Shown piece after piece: positions 54,236-63,627 of a stretch of 64,000 nucleotides of DNA; position 1 is the first letter of the stretch; each line of letters begins with the position of its first letter. The stretch is from Thermaerobacillus caldiproteolyticus (GTDB lineage: Bacteria; Bacillota; Bacilli; Bacillales; Anoxybacillaceae). The position numbers and the translations under genes are program-made. The DNA lies in NCBI RefSeq assembly GCF_013761245.1, contig NZ_JACDUT010000006.1, positions 124,001 through 188,000 on the forward strand. The letters are read 5' to 3'. The notes under the pieces were generated by a model, which made no database searches, was not told where the DNA came from, and saw only the letters and a program-made list of their open reading frames with translations.

Positions 54236-55375
54236 TCAATAATCATGTTTTGGAGGCCGCGGTCCCCAGTATTGATAGTAATGTGTTTCAATAAAACCGT
54301 TAAACAGTTTGCGACGTTTCGTTGCTGTTTTGCCGTAATGCTTCTCGAACTCTTTATGAGACGTTAAAATGTAAATCGACCATGTATCCAATTTCGCGAA
54401 CGTCTTTCCCATGTCTTTATACATTTGTTCCACTTCTTTCCGTTCTCCTAGACGCTCGCCATACGGCGGATTGCCGACAATAACACCATATTGTTTTTTT
54501 GAGGTAAAATCTTTCACCTGCATTTGCTTAAACGTAATGAGATCGCTTAATCCTGCCTCAAGCGCATTTTCTTTGGCGACATCTACCATACGGTGGTCGA
54601 TATCAAAACCGTAAATGTCGAGAGACTGGTCGTAATTTGCTAAATCTTCCACTTCCTCTCGCGCTTGTTCCCACGTTCGCTTGCCGATCCACTCCCACTG
54701 TTCGGAAGCAAACTCGCGATTAAACCCTGGGGCGATGTTTTGACCGATGAGTGCTGCTTCGATCGGAATCGTTCCAGAGCCGCAAAACGGATCGACAAAT
54801 GGACGATCCGGCGTCCAATTCGTTAATTGAATAAGAGCAGCAGCCAACGTCTCTTTTAATGGAGCTTCCCCTTGAGCAACGCGGTAGCCTCGCTTATGCA
54901 AGCCGGCGCCGCTTGTGTCGATCGTAAGTGTCGCAATATCTTTATGCAACGCCACTTCAACGCGATAGAGCGGACCGTTTTCTTCAAACCATGATACCCG
55001 ATACTGCTGCTTTAAGCTTTCTACAATCGCTTTTTTGACGATGGCTTGACAATCCGAAACGCTAAATAATTGCGATTTCACGGATTTTCCGATGACCGGA
55101 AACTCGGCATTGACCGGAATATAATCCGCCCAAGGAAGCGCTTTAGTCTGTTCAAACAACTCGTCAAACGATGTTGCCTTAAATTCTCCGACCTTGAGCT
55201 TGATGCGGTCGGCGGTACGAAGCCACAAATTAGCGCGACAAATCGCTAACTCATCGGCTTCAAACGTCACTTTTCCGTTCTCCACCTGACATTCGTAACC
55301 GAGGCGGCGTACTTCGTCGGCTACAATCGACTCGATTCCCATTGCTGCTGTCGCGATCAATGTTATATTTCCCAT
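54236..55375 (-). CDS. ypsC: THUMP-domain class I RNA methyltransferase YpsC
   Basis: About 379 residues. An N-terminal ferredoxin-like/THUMP part (1-155) is followed by a Rossmann methyltransferase with FVDPFCGSGTIPIEAALIG (SAM and motif X), IYGFDIDHRMVDVAKENA and the catalytic IVGNPPYGERLG (N6-adenine or guanine-N2 type NPPY). Homologous to the N-terminal half of RlmL, so 23S rRNA m2G is the likely target. ATG at 55375 is preferred over GTG 55384 because AGGTGA precedes it. Confidence 0.9.
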   Translation of the reverse strand: MGNITLIATAAMGIESIVADEVRRLGYECQVENGKVTFEADELAICRANLWLRTADRIKLKVGEFKATSFDELFEQTKALPWADYIPVNAEFPVIGKSVKSQLFSVSDCQAIVKKAIVESLKQQYRVSWFEENGPLYRVEVALHKDIATLTIDTSGAGLHKRGYRVAQGEAPLKETLAAALIQLTNWTPDRPFVDPFCGSGTIPIEAALIGQNIAPGFNREFASEQWEWIGKRTWEQAREEVEDLANYDQSLDIYGFDIDHRMVDVAKENALEAGLSDLITFKQMQVKDFTSKKQYGVIVGNPPYGERLGERKEVEQMYKDMGKTFAKLDTWSIYILTSHKEFEKHYGKTATKRRKLFNGFIETHYYQYWGPRPPKHDY

Positions 55376-55446
55376 ATTCGTCACCTAATCCTTCATGTTG
55401 TCTATATGTAGTATAAACATGTTTCCCCGTTGATGTAATAAAAATG

Positions 55447-55485
55447 CGAAAAGCTCTCCCTCTATGCAGGAGAGCTTTTCATCAT
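55447..55485 (-). terminator. rnpB terminator
   Basis: GAAAAGCTCTCC / GGAGAGCTTTTC hairpin downstream of the RNase P RNA 3' end. Confidence 0.85.
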
Positions 55486-55497
55486 ACTATATCGGCC

Positions 55498-55912
55498 GTT
55501 AATAATGTTCTGTAAGCCATGTTTTGTACCTTCGTACTGCAAGCGGCTTATCACCTCGTACTCCGGCGGTAATCATCTATCTACAGATGAAAACTTCATC
55601 TGTCCTTCCCTCCGTTCATTTCCTTCGGGAAGGTGCCCCTACCATCATTTGGGTTTCTCGCTCGTGGGGTTTACCGCGTTCCACCTCTAAGGTTTCCCTT
55701 AGAGCTCCGTCACTGTGGCACTTTCAGGGTAATCGAACCATATCCTGTTAAGGACGTAGGTTCTTTCCCCGCCGTCAGCCCAGCCTTGCGCCAGACTGCC
55801 CTAGCTTATTGTTTCGCTAGGCACGAACACTACGGGCATCTCAGCACCGTGCGAGCATGGACTTTCCTCTACGACAAACAATTGTCGCAGCGATTACCCG
55901 AACATTATTAAC
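55498..55912 (-). ncRNA. rnpB: RNase P RNA, B type
   Basis: About 415 bases. The ends pair perfectly (GTTAATAATGTTC with GAACATTATTAAC, helix P1). Conserved cores are present: CGGGTAATCGCTGC, GAGGAAAGTCCATGCTCGC, GAACCTACG near the middle, CAGTGACGGAGCTC-like P10 region, and GGTACAAAACATGGCTTACAG at the 3' side. P10.1/P5.1-type features of Bacillus RNA fit. It is the ribozyme that makes tRNA 5' ends. Readings on either strand here are not genes. Located between ypsC and gpsB as in B. subtilis. Confidence 0.98.
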
Positions 55913-55982
55913 GCCGTCTGCATATTGTAGTATAGTCGATTTTTCCGTTCAGTTCAATGGGAAATTTTCCGACTATGTACCG

Positions 55983-56279
55983 TCAATCATAAAGTTTGTT
56001 GCCAAACACATGCTTTTCTAAATTGGACAACCGCTGTAAAATATCAAAATTCGTTGTCCCCGCTTGTGTCGATGGGCGCTTTTGTAGCTCTTCGATTTGG
56101 CGTTTTAAGCGCATATTTTCTTGCTGCAGTTCCTCGATTTCCTGCTGAAACGTTTCATAGTCTTTAATAATGATATCTAAAAATTGATCAACCTCGTCTT
56201 GATTGTACCCCCTCATGCTCACTTTAAACTCTTTTTCTAAAATGTCTTTCGCTGTTAACTTAATGCGACCCGCTAACAT
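55983..56279 (-). CDS. gpsB: Cell-division and elongation regulator GpsB
   Basis: 98 residues with the DivIVA-like N-terminal domain: [20 protein letters not shown] and [18 protein letters not shown], then a coiled coil ([19 protein letters not shown]), and the C-terminal [17 protein letters not shown] that makes the hexamer. It shuttles PBP1 between side wall and septum. Start at 56279. Confidence 0.96.
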   Translation of the reverse strand: MLAGRIKLTAKDILEKEFKVSMRGYNQDEVDQFLDIIIKDYETFQQEIEELQQENMRLKRQIEELQKRPSTQAGTTNFDILQRLSNLEKHVFGNKLYD

Positions 56280-56325
56280 AGTTCTTCACCCCAATTCCAG
56301 TTCCGCTATCTTTTTCTTTATTTTT

Positions 56326-56895
56326 TCAGAAATCAAAACGATTGTCAATTTGCGACTCATCTGCTTGCGCTTCTTCTATGATAGCTTGCAAATCCGCAAA
56401 AGTAATGGGAAAAATGACGTATTTTTCTTTTTTCTTTGCAACTTCTAGCATATATCTCGGCGTTCCTTCTTTTTCCTCGTCATAGACGATGAGTAACCCA
56501 TCGCTTTTTCGCACCATCCATTCATTTTTCATCCGAAACTGAGCAGGACTTTCGTACGGTCGCTTTGTAATACTGTCAACAAAATCAGCTTGCGAAACAA
56601 TCCATTCATAATATTCTCGATTTGTTTCGCTCCATCGTTCTTCTTGATTTAGAAATGGCGTAAGTACAGCCAATTGTAAATGCGAATATGTCGCTTGTAA
56701 GTCATACACGACCTCTGCTGTCCAAAGCTCAACGCCCAATTGTCCGCTGATTACCACCCACTCCAAACCTTCGTCGATAAGTGAAAGAAGACGCTTTTCG
56801 ACCGCTTTTTTTATGTAAAAAACGGCAGGATGATCATTTGTAAAAATACCTAATTCATATGGTTTATAACCTGTCACGGCAAGCACTTTAACCAA
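56326..56895 (-). CDS. ypsA: YpsA (DUF1273, SLOG-fold protein)
   Basis: 189 residues: [15 protein letters not shown] at the N-terminus, [20 protein letters not shown] (the GxxxGxE nucleotide site) and [25 protein letters not shown] superfamily. In B. subtilis YpsA affects cell division together with its neighbour GpsB; the ligand is unknown. Start at 56895 with GGAGAGAC. Confidence 0.94.
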   Translation of the reverse strand: MVKVLAVTGYKPYELGIFTNDHPAVFYIKKAVEKRLLSLIDEGLEWVVISGQLGVELWTAEVVYDLQATYSHLQLAVLTPFLNQEERWSETNREYYEWIVSQADFVDSITKRPYESPAQFRMKNEWMVRKSDGLLIVYDEEKEGTPRYMLEVAKKKEKYVIFPITFADLQAIIEEAQADESQIDNRFDF

Positions 56896-56929
56896 AGGTG
56901 TCTCTCCTTTTATTTATAACATATAGTAA

Positions 56930-56960
56930 AACAGGAACTGATGATTCAGTTCCTGTTTTA
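56930..56960. terminator. Bidirectional terminator beside cotD
   Basis: AAAACAGGAACTGA / TCAGTTCCTGTTTT perfect palindrome. Confidence 0.88.
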
Positions 56961-56967
56961 TCGCGGT

Positions 56968-57201
56968 TTAGTAGCCCCATGGAAACGGAGCAGGGACACC
57001 GCAATGGAAATGTTGGTTCGCTACCTCATTCACAACCGATTCGGTGTGCGGGAAATAATGTTGATGTTGAAAAATATGATGGTTCACATGGGTTGTGTGA
57101 GATGGATGAATATGTGGCACAACCGTTGCATCGAAATAATGTTGTTCACAACATTTTGGTGGATGAACAATCGGTGCCACAACATGTGGTCTGCAATGCA
57201 T
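56968..57201 (-). CDS. cotD: Inner spore coat protein D
   Basis: About 77 residues from ATG at 57201, chosen because AAGGAGAAATCG lies just upstream. Very His-rich: HCRPHVVAPIVHPPKCCEQH, VVPHIHPSHTTHVNHHIFQH and HFHCGVPAPFPWGY. This is CotD. Mother-cell expressed (SigK/GerE in B. subtilis) and deposited in the inner coat. Cysteines and histidines may help cross-linking. Confidence 0.93.
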   Translation of the reverse strand: MHCRPHVVAPIVHPPKCCEQHYFDATVVPHIHPSHTTHVNHHIFQHQHYFPHTESVVNEVANQHFHCGVPAPFPWGY

Positions 57202-57344
57202 ATCGATTTCTCCTTTCTTTATCATAAGCTGTTCTTTACAATACTAGCCTATGATGAAAGGAGCGGACTCGTACTAGTATAGATACCCATTTTTCCCATA
57301 GATGTCTATGAATGGGCATCCCAAGTGCCAAATACAAGCTTCCT

Positions 57345-57428
57345 TCACGTTAAATTTGTAAATACAACCGCAGTTAGGCAAACGACAACAAAAAACAAGT
57401 AGAAAATTTTCTTATACATGCTCCTCAT
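57345..57428 (-). CDS. 27-residue membrane peptide
   Basis: ATG at 57428 with GGAGAGAAG upstream gives MRSMYKKIFYLFFVVVCLTA and a short end. One membrane helix. Located between cotD and mrfB. A weak case; it could be chance. Confidence 0.3.
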   Translation of the reverse strand: MRSMYKKIFYLFFVVVCLTAVVFTNLT

Positions 57429-57575
57429 CGTTCTTCTCTCCGTCCATTGCTTTCGTTTTCACGTTCTATTCCCAAAACATAATTGTACATATTTTTTGTT
57501 TTTTCTACAAGTTTCATCTATAAAAACAAAATTTTCTCTATTTTCTGTCGTATTTTGCGCTTTCCGAGGAAATAG

Positions 57576-58847
57576 TTATGTTTTCATTTTCCGTTTGAGC
57601 CTATTGATTCGCTTGATCAACTCGTATTCCTGCTCCTCATCTTTTTGTTTATAAGTGCGAACGAGCGATTTCCATATCTCATAAGACTGGATGGCATAGT
57701 TGTACGCTTCTTCTATCTTGCGGAAATAATGTTCATACGCTTTCGCTAATTCGGTTGCTGCCTTCATTTTCAGCGAGTCGTTGCTATGTTGGAATAAATC
57801 CTTCCAGATTTCCACCGCCTCTTCGTATCTTTTTTCCTTTTTGTAAAGAAGCGATAAATTCCATTTCGCTTTTATGGATTCTTGCATATCACTTTCGGCG
57901 ACGTGTTCGTACACTTCCTTCGCCGCATTTATTTCACCTAAAGCAGCAAACCAGCGAGCTGTCTCGAATTGTTCAAGCGTGCCCCCCATCTCGTTCGCTT
58001 CTAAAATTTGTTTAGAAAGATGAATATAGAGGGTTATTAACGACAATATATCCATCTCATTATGTTGGAGCACTCCGAAAATTCGCTCTGGATGTGGTGT
58101 GGAGAGAAAATCAAAATACATCATCGGCGCTAAAAAGCCCGGAATATCATGTTCGCGCTCAATCCCAAGAATTTCTTTTTCCACATTCGCTAATCGAACC
58201 GATTCAAGCTTCTGTTTCCACATTCTTCGTGCCGCATGGTATAAGTCAAAATGGCCAAATGCCGGCAATTTCGGTACCGTGTCACGAATGAGCGTATGGC
58301 GCGTTTTCAGTTTCGGCCAATCGAACGCTTTTCCATTATACGTGACCAATGTCGTATAATCGACTTCCGATAAAAAACTTTGATAGAGAGCGATCTCCGC
58401 CCCCGGATTTGGCAAAAAATGCTGACGAACAACTACACGATCGGAATAAACGCGGGCATGGCCAAGCAAAAAAATGACATGCCCTGTCCCGCTTCCAAGT
58501 CCGGTCGTTTCTGTATCAAAGAAAAATAAGTCACTGACTTCGTGCCCTTTGCTTGAAAGCGGGTGAGTAAAGGGAGCCTGCTGCCACATACTACAAACAT
58601 CATGTAATTCACCGAGATGATATTGACCATGTCGGTAGTCTAGCGGATAGACGACTTCGCGAATAAGACAATATTCACCATCAAAAAAGAACGGCTTAAC
58701 GCCAAAATCGAGCCAACGCTCAAAATATGGAATGGTCTCATCTCCCGTTTTTGCGGGAGATGACACTTGTGTTTCATCTTGATGAGTCGGCTCATTTCTA
58801 GCTATATGCCCTTTCAATCTTGCTAACTTATGTTTAATCGACATCAT
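57576..58847 (-). CDS. mrfB: Mitomycin-repair exonuclease MrfB (YprB)
   Basis: 423 residues. A DnaQ-like exonuclease domain: FFFDTETTGLGSGTGHVI (motif I Asp, Glu), YNGKAFDWPKLKTRH (motif II Asp) and HNEMDILSLITL (motif III His, Asp). The C-terminal third has TPR-like helices (AAKEVYEHVAESDMQESIKA, KRYEEAVEIWKDLF). With MrfA it carries out UvrA-independent repair of mitomycin C adducts in B. subtilis. Start at 58847. It follows mrfA by 91 bases. Confidence 0.92.
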   Translation of the reverse strand: MMSIKHKLARLKGHIARNEPTHQDETQVSSPAKTGDETIPYFERWLDFGVKPFFFDGEYCLIREVVYPLDYRHGQYHLGELHDVCSMWQQAPFTHPLSSKGHEVSDLFFFDTETTGLGSGTGHVIFLLGHARVYSDRVVVRQHFLPNPGAEIALYQSFLSEVDYTTLVTYNGKAFDWPKLKTRHTLIRDTVPKLPAFGHFDLYHAARRMWKQKLESVRLANVEKEILGIEREHDIPGFLAPMMYFDFLSTPHPERIFGVLQHNEMDILSLITLYIHLSKQILEANEMGGTLEQFETARWFAALGEINAAKEVYEHVAESDMQESIKAKWNLSLLYKKEKRYEEAVEIWKDLFQHSNDSLKMKAATELAKAYEHYFRKIEEAYNYAIQSYEIWKSLVRTYKQKDEEQEYELIKRINRLKRKMKT

Positions 58848-58938
58848 CTAACCCTCTCATTGCTTAATTTAAAGCAGTCAACAAATGTAACACATCTGTT
58901 TATGGATGAGGTATAGCACAAACACACATATTGCTCTT

Positions 58939-61194
58939 TTATACAAGCTTATCCAAAAACGCTAAAATGGTTTGCTTAATATTATCAGTTGCTTCTTCTA
59001 TAACCCCAATGCAGGAAGGGCATCCCTTATCGCATGGACAGCTTTCAATCACTTTTTTAACTTCCCTCATGATTTCATCATAACGCTTAAACACTTCTTC
59101 TGATAACCCAATACCGCCCGGATAGCGGTCATACAAAAAGATCGTTGGCAAACCAGAATGAGCTGCTTTGATTTGCGGTACGACATGTACATCTCCACGA
59201 TCACACATGACAAATACAGGAACTAAATTACTTAAAACATTCGAAATTCCCATTAGCACTTGTTCTATCGTTTGAGTACCTAAAGGAAATACATCTTCGG
59301 AAAAATCAATCCATGTAGAACTAGTATGCAGTTCCTCTTCAGGTAAATGGATCGGGCCGGAGCCTATATTTTCGAACGTGCTTAACTTGATCTTCTTGAA
59401 TATCGTCGGAAGAGCGTTTACAGTAACATCACCATAATGTAAACGCACAAAATTCCTTTCCTCTGCTTTATCTTCCTCGAGAACCTTTAGTTGGACAGCG
59501 AGGTTTGCATCAGTGAAATATTCTACATTCACTTCCCTTACATACGCTTTTTTCTCTTCCCAATCCAGCTTCTCTACTTGATACTGCACACCTTCATGAA
59601 GGTAAATCGCTTCCTCATGCAATAGAGTCATCGCACTAAAACGGTCCATTTCCCCTATCACTTTATGATTTGCAGTATTCGAAATATCAATAATGACCAC
59701 ATTTTCCTGCGATGCTGAACGTAAACTAATATTATGCGCTGGAAACGATTCGTTCATCCAATGCCATTTCCCACCACTGTAGTGAAGCACTCGTTGCTCA
59801 GCAAGAAATTCCATGATTTCATCAACTTCGATATGACCGAATTTTTCCCCTTTGCGAAAGGGTAATTCATATGCTGCACATTTCAAATGATCAACAAGAA
59901 TAATTAAATTATCCGGATTAATTCGCGCCGATTCCGGGGAGCGATTAAAAAAGTACTCAGGATGCTGTACAATATATTGGTCCATGGGGGCAGAACTCGC
60001 CACCATAATAATGAGCGAATCTCCATGTCTTCGCCCAGCCCGTCCAGCTTGTTGCCATGTACTGGCGACCGTTCCCGGATATCCTGTCATAATACATACT
60101 TGAAGTTGTCCAATATCGACTCCAAGCTCTAAGGCATTTGTGCTAACGACTCCTATAATCTCGCCACTCCGCAAGCCTTTTTCAATTTCTCGCCTCTGTT
60201 TTGGCAAATACCCGCCACGGTAACCACGAATCGTTTTAGGGCCTAGCTCATCCTTAACAAGTTCCTGAATATGGCTCAAAATGACTTCTACACGCACACG
60301 GCTACGCGCAAAAACAATGGTCTGGACATGATTTTTCAAAAATTCTTTGGCGAGGTGATTGACCTCTACTGTGGCGCTTTTCCGAATGTTTAACGGCTTG
60401 TTTATTACAGGTGGGTTATAGAAAACAAAATGCTTCCGCCCTCTAGGAGCCCCATTATTATCAATAAGAGCCATCGGTTCTCCGGTTAAATTTTCTGCAA
60501 GCTCTTTTGGATTGGCAATTGTTGCTGATGTGCAAATAAACTGAGGATTGCTTCCATAAAAGCGACAAATGCGTTTTAAGCGCCTAATCACATTGGCAAC
60601 ATGACTCCCAAATACCCCGCGATACGTGTGAAGCTCATCAATCACCACATATTTTAGATTTTCAAATAATGATACCCATTTTGTATGATGCGGTAAAATC
60701 GCAGAATGAAGCATATCTGGATTTGTAATAACAATATGGCCTGCCTTACGAATTTTTTGGCGGATACTTGGTGCTGTATCTCCATCATACGTATAACTAT
60801 TAATTGGAATTCCAATTTCCTCAATAATTTCGTTTAACTCACTTTTTTGATCTTGCGCAAGTGCTTTTGTCGGGAATAAGTAAAGCGCTCGGCTGTTCTC
60901 ATCTTCAGCAATCGCCTGCAGAACTGGCAAGTTATAACAAAGAGTCTTCCCAGAAGCCGTTGGGGTAACTGCTACAATATTTTTCCCTTCTTGAATCGCT
61001 TCGTAAGCAGAATATTGATGCGTATAAAGTGCAGCAATTCCTCTTTGTTCTAAGGCTTTTCGAAGACGTTGATCGATCGTGTCCGGCATAGGAACCGTTT
61101 TCGCCTCTTGTGGTTCAATTTCATACCAATATATGACATTTGGATTACCTCTCAATTCTTCTATCAATTCAGAAAGGCTTTTTTTCTTCATCAT
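58939..61194 (-). CDS. mrfA: Mitomycin-repair helicase MrfA (YprA)
   Basis: 751 residues. DEAD/DEAH helicase: TPTASGKTLCYNLP (Walker A), VIDELHTYRGVFGSH (Walker B as DELH), TSATIAN and RAGRRHGDSLIIM (motif VI). The C-terminal domain has zinc cysteines CPCDKGCPSCIG. Acts with MrfB. Start at 61194. Gene order mrfB-mrfA is conserved with B. subtilis. Confidence 0.94.
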   Translation of the reverse strand: MMKKKSLSELIEELRGNPNVIYWYEIEPQEAKTVPMPDTIDQRLRKALEQRGIAALYTHQYSAYEAIQEGKNIVAVTPTASGKTLCYNLPVLQAIAEDENSRALYLFPTKALAQDQKSELNEIIEEIGIPINSYTYDGDTAPSIRQKIRKAGHIVITNPDMLHSAILPHHTKWVSLFENLKYVVIDELHTYRGVFGSHVANVIRRLKRICRFYGSNPQFICTSATIANPKELAENLTGEPMALIDNNGAPRGRKHFVFYNPPVINKPLNIRKSATVEVNHLAKEFLKNHVQTIVFARSRVRVEVILSHIQELVKDELGPKTIRGYRGGYLPKQRREIEKGLRSGEIIGVVSTNALELGVDIGQLQVCIMTGYPGTVASTWQQAGRAGRRHGDSLIIMVASSAPMDQYIVQHPEYFFNRSPESARINPDNLIILVDHLKCAAYELPFRKGEKFGHIEVDEIMEFLAEQRVLHYSGGKWHWMNESFPAHNISLRSASQENVVIIDISNTANHKVIGEMDRFSAMTLLHEEAIYLHEGVQYQVEKLDWEEKKAYVREVNVEYFTDANLAVQLKVLEEDKAEERNFVRLHYGDVTVNALPTIFKKIKLSTFENIGSGPIHLPEEELHTSSTWIDFSEDVFPLGTQTIEQVLMGISNVLSNLVPVFVMCDRGDVHVVPQIKAAHSGLPTIFLYDRYPGGIGLSEEVFKRYDEIMREVKKVIESCPCDKGCPSCIGVIEEATDNIKQTILAFLDKLV

Positions 61195-61519
61195 TTCCTC
61201 ACCTCATTCAATCCAACTCTTATTTTAATCAAAAATCTATCATGCTTTCTATAAAAATAATATTATCCCCCGTTATAACACCGGGATCAGCCGGAGGGTT
61301 ATTTTCGGATTATGCGGTGAGAACATGGTTTAGTTTGTTTTTAGGCAAAGCTCATATTAGTCCCTTAATGAATAAAACATTTGAAGAAAGCGCTGATGGG
61401 CAAAAGAACGGCTGTGAGTATCACCCGACAATCCCTAAGAGATGTTTCCATCTATCGGTTTCCTCATTCAAGGGTGTCTTCTTCCCTCTAAAACAAAGTG
61501 AGCCCAACTTTTTTCCATA
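61195..61519. other. 325-bp stretch upstream of mrfA with no supported gene
   Basis: A 140-codon plus-strand reading (61140-61562) passes through here, with GCEYHPTIPKRCFHLSVSSF, but it starts inside mrfA and ends inside the dehydrogenase gene. I recognise no family and see no ribosome binding site. It may be a decayed gene. Confidence 0.4.
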
Positions 61520-62883
61520 CTATTTTAACAACCGCTTCATCCATTTTAACGCATTCGGATGATTCGGGTACCGAATTGACAAATCTAACGCTGTCGTTTG
61601 TTTCAGAACGCTTTTATAATGGGAAAATGCATCAAAACTCGCCTTTCCATGATAAGCGCCAAACCCGCTTTGACCAACGCCGCCAAACGGTAAGTATGGT
61701 GTTGCAATATTCATAAGCGTATCGTTAATGCAGCCACCGCCAAAGCTCACGCGCTCGATTATGTGTTGTTGAACGCGGTGATTTTCGGAAAATATATACA
61801 AAGCAAGCGGCTTTTCATAACGATGAATGCTCGCAATCGCTTCATCAATGGACGTAAAAGCAAATACAGGTAAAATCGGTCCGAAAATTTCTTCTTGCAT
61901 GATTGGATCATCCCATGAGACCCCTTCGATGATGGTCGGTTCGATCCATCGCTGTTCGATCTCATATCGTCCACCGTGTACGATCGTTCCTTGGTGCAAA
62001 AAAGAAACCAGCCGTTTTGTGTGACGTTCGCTCACGATTTTCGCATAATGCTCGCTTGTTTCTGGCTGTTCTCCGTAAAACTCCCGAATATAATGCTTCA
62101 TCTTTTCAAGAAGCTGCTCTTTTACCGCTTCGTGCACCAATAAATAATCAGGGGCGATACACGTCTGCCCAGCATTCGCGAACTTTCCCCAAACCAGCCG
62201 TTTTGCTGCCCGTTCAAGGTTCGCCGTTTCATCGACAATCGCAGGACTCTTTCCCCCTAATTCAAGCGTTAGCGGAGTGAGATGTCGACTCGCCGCTTCC
62301 ATCACGATTTTTCCAACCGGAACGCTTCCGGTGAAAAAAATATGATCAAAGCGCAACTTTAATAGTTCCGTACTGACGTCAACTCCCCCTTCCACGACCG
62401 CCACATACTGCTCATCAAACGCCTTAGAAATGATTTTTTTCAAAAGTGCCGACATCTTCGGCGTATACTCTGATGGCTTCACAATTGCACAATTTCCTGC
62501 AGCGATGGCCCCACTAACGGAGCGATTGCAAGCTGAAACGGATAATTCCAAGGAGCGATAATGAGGCTCACTCCATATGGTTCCGGGTAAAGAAAACTTT
62601 TCGCCCCCAAATGTGTCAGCGGCGTTTTTACCCGCTTCGGCTTTGTCCATTTTCGCAAATGCTTCATCATAAAGCGGATTTCCTTATATACGAAACCAAT
62701 TTCCATGCTATATGCTTCAAGCGGTGATTTTCGCAATTCCTCATACAATGTTTCCATGATTTGTTCTTCGTATGATTCAATTGTCTCTTTTAGCTTTTTC
62801 AGCTGCTTTAGGCGAAATTTAACACTCGTCGTTTCTCCGGTGCGAAAATATTGTTGTTGCTTGGCTAGGAGTTCAGCACTCAT
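61520..62883 (-). pseudogene. Aldehyde dehydrogenase (YwdH-like), one frameshift
   Basis: The N-terminal 128 codons from 62883 read to FQLAIAPLVG. One G seems to be lost from the G run near 62515, and the other frame continues AIAAGNCAIVKPSEYTPK to a natural end at 61520, about 454 residues in total. ELGGKSPAIVD and NAGQTCIAPDYLL (catalytic Cys) are intact in the second part. This class III-type aldehyde dehydrogenase oxidises aliphatic aldehydes. The start overlaps the tetR stop by 11 bases. The lesion could be a sequencing error. Confidence 0.88.
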
Positions 62884-63466
62884 GACAGTCCGCCCCCTTC
62901 ACCCCATAGAAAAATAAACGAGCAAGTTCTTCCGTAAACCGTTCATCATACAAAGATGGATGGAGTCGATCCCCCATTTCTCTCCATATTTTTAAATAAA
63001 ATAACAGTGTGTCGATCGAAATATTCGGGGCGATTTCTCGTTTTTGTTGTGCCTCCTTGACCATTTCGATAAACAGCGGAATGATCCGGGTTTGATATAA
63101 AGATTCTACGACGTTCCGAATTTGTTCATCTTCTTTCATCAAGTTTTGAAAAAGATCTACACGAATTTGTCGAATCGCCCTTTTCTTTTCGAAAATAATA
63201 TATTCGACTTTTTCTTGAAATGGACGGTCCGCTTTTAAAAATTGTTCACGTTGCTCCACTTGCTCAATGAGATATTCAATGATGACTTCTCTGATCAGCT
63301 GTTCCTTACTGTGAAAATGATTGTAAATCGTCACTTGCGACACATTTGCTTTTTTGGCAATATCGCTGATTTTAATATTTTTCGGATCTGTATCTTTTAA
63401 CATTTCTAAAGTCGCTCGTTTAATATCTTGTTTTTTTCTTTCTGTCCGCTTGGCAAAGCCGCTCAT
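62873..63466 (-). CDS. TetR-family transcription regulator
   Basis: 197 residues. The N-terminal helix-turn-helix is typical: RATLEMLKDTDPKNIKISDI and AKKANVSQVTIYNHFHSKEQL. The C-terminal part (about 60-197) is a ligand domain. It is divergent from an ABC transporter ATPase gene, so likely represses it and its own operon. The end overlaps the aldehyde dehydrogenase start. Start at 63466 with AAGGAGGAAGG. Confidence 0.92.
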   Translation of the reverse strand: MSGFAKRTERKKQDIKRATLEMLKDTDPKNIKISDIAKKANVSQVTIYNHFHSKEQLIREVIIEYLIEQVEQREQFLKADRPFQEKVEYIIFEKKRAIRQIRVDLFQNLMKEDEQIRNVVESLYQTRIIPLFIEMVKEAQQKREIAPNISIDTLLFYLKIWREMGDRLHPSLYDERFTEELARLFFYGVKGADCHEC

Positions 63467-63509
63467 CGTACCACCTTCCTCCTTTTTATACTTCTATTAT
63501 GACATTTAA

Positions 63510-63609
63510 TGAAATAATTATAAATAAATATTTCAAAACTCATTGACGATGAAATAATAAAAGCGTATGATGAAAAATGAAATATCCATCATAAAAAATT
63601 TCATTTTCA
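63510..63609. promoter_or_regulatory. Promoter of the ABC gene with candidate TetR operators
   Basis: TTGACG (63543-63548), 17 bases, TATGAT (63566-63571) faces the ABC gene. Two inverted repeats flank or overlap it: TGAAATA-N12-TATTTCA at 63510-63535, and TGAAAAATGAAAT / ATTTCATTTTCA at 63571-63609. All share the ATTTCA element, as expected for operator half-sites of the divergent TetR regulator. Confidence 0.65.
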
Positions 63610-63627
63610 CCTCGGAGGTGGAACATT

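Noticed and set aside
55505-55911. Open frames of 61-92 codons on the plus strand
   Set aside because: They lie wholly within the RNase P RNA gene on the opposite strand.
61140-61562. 140-codon plus-strand frame
   Set aside because: It starts inside mrfA and ends inside the aldehyde dehydrogenase gene; only the middle is unexplained.
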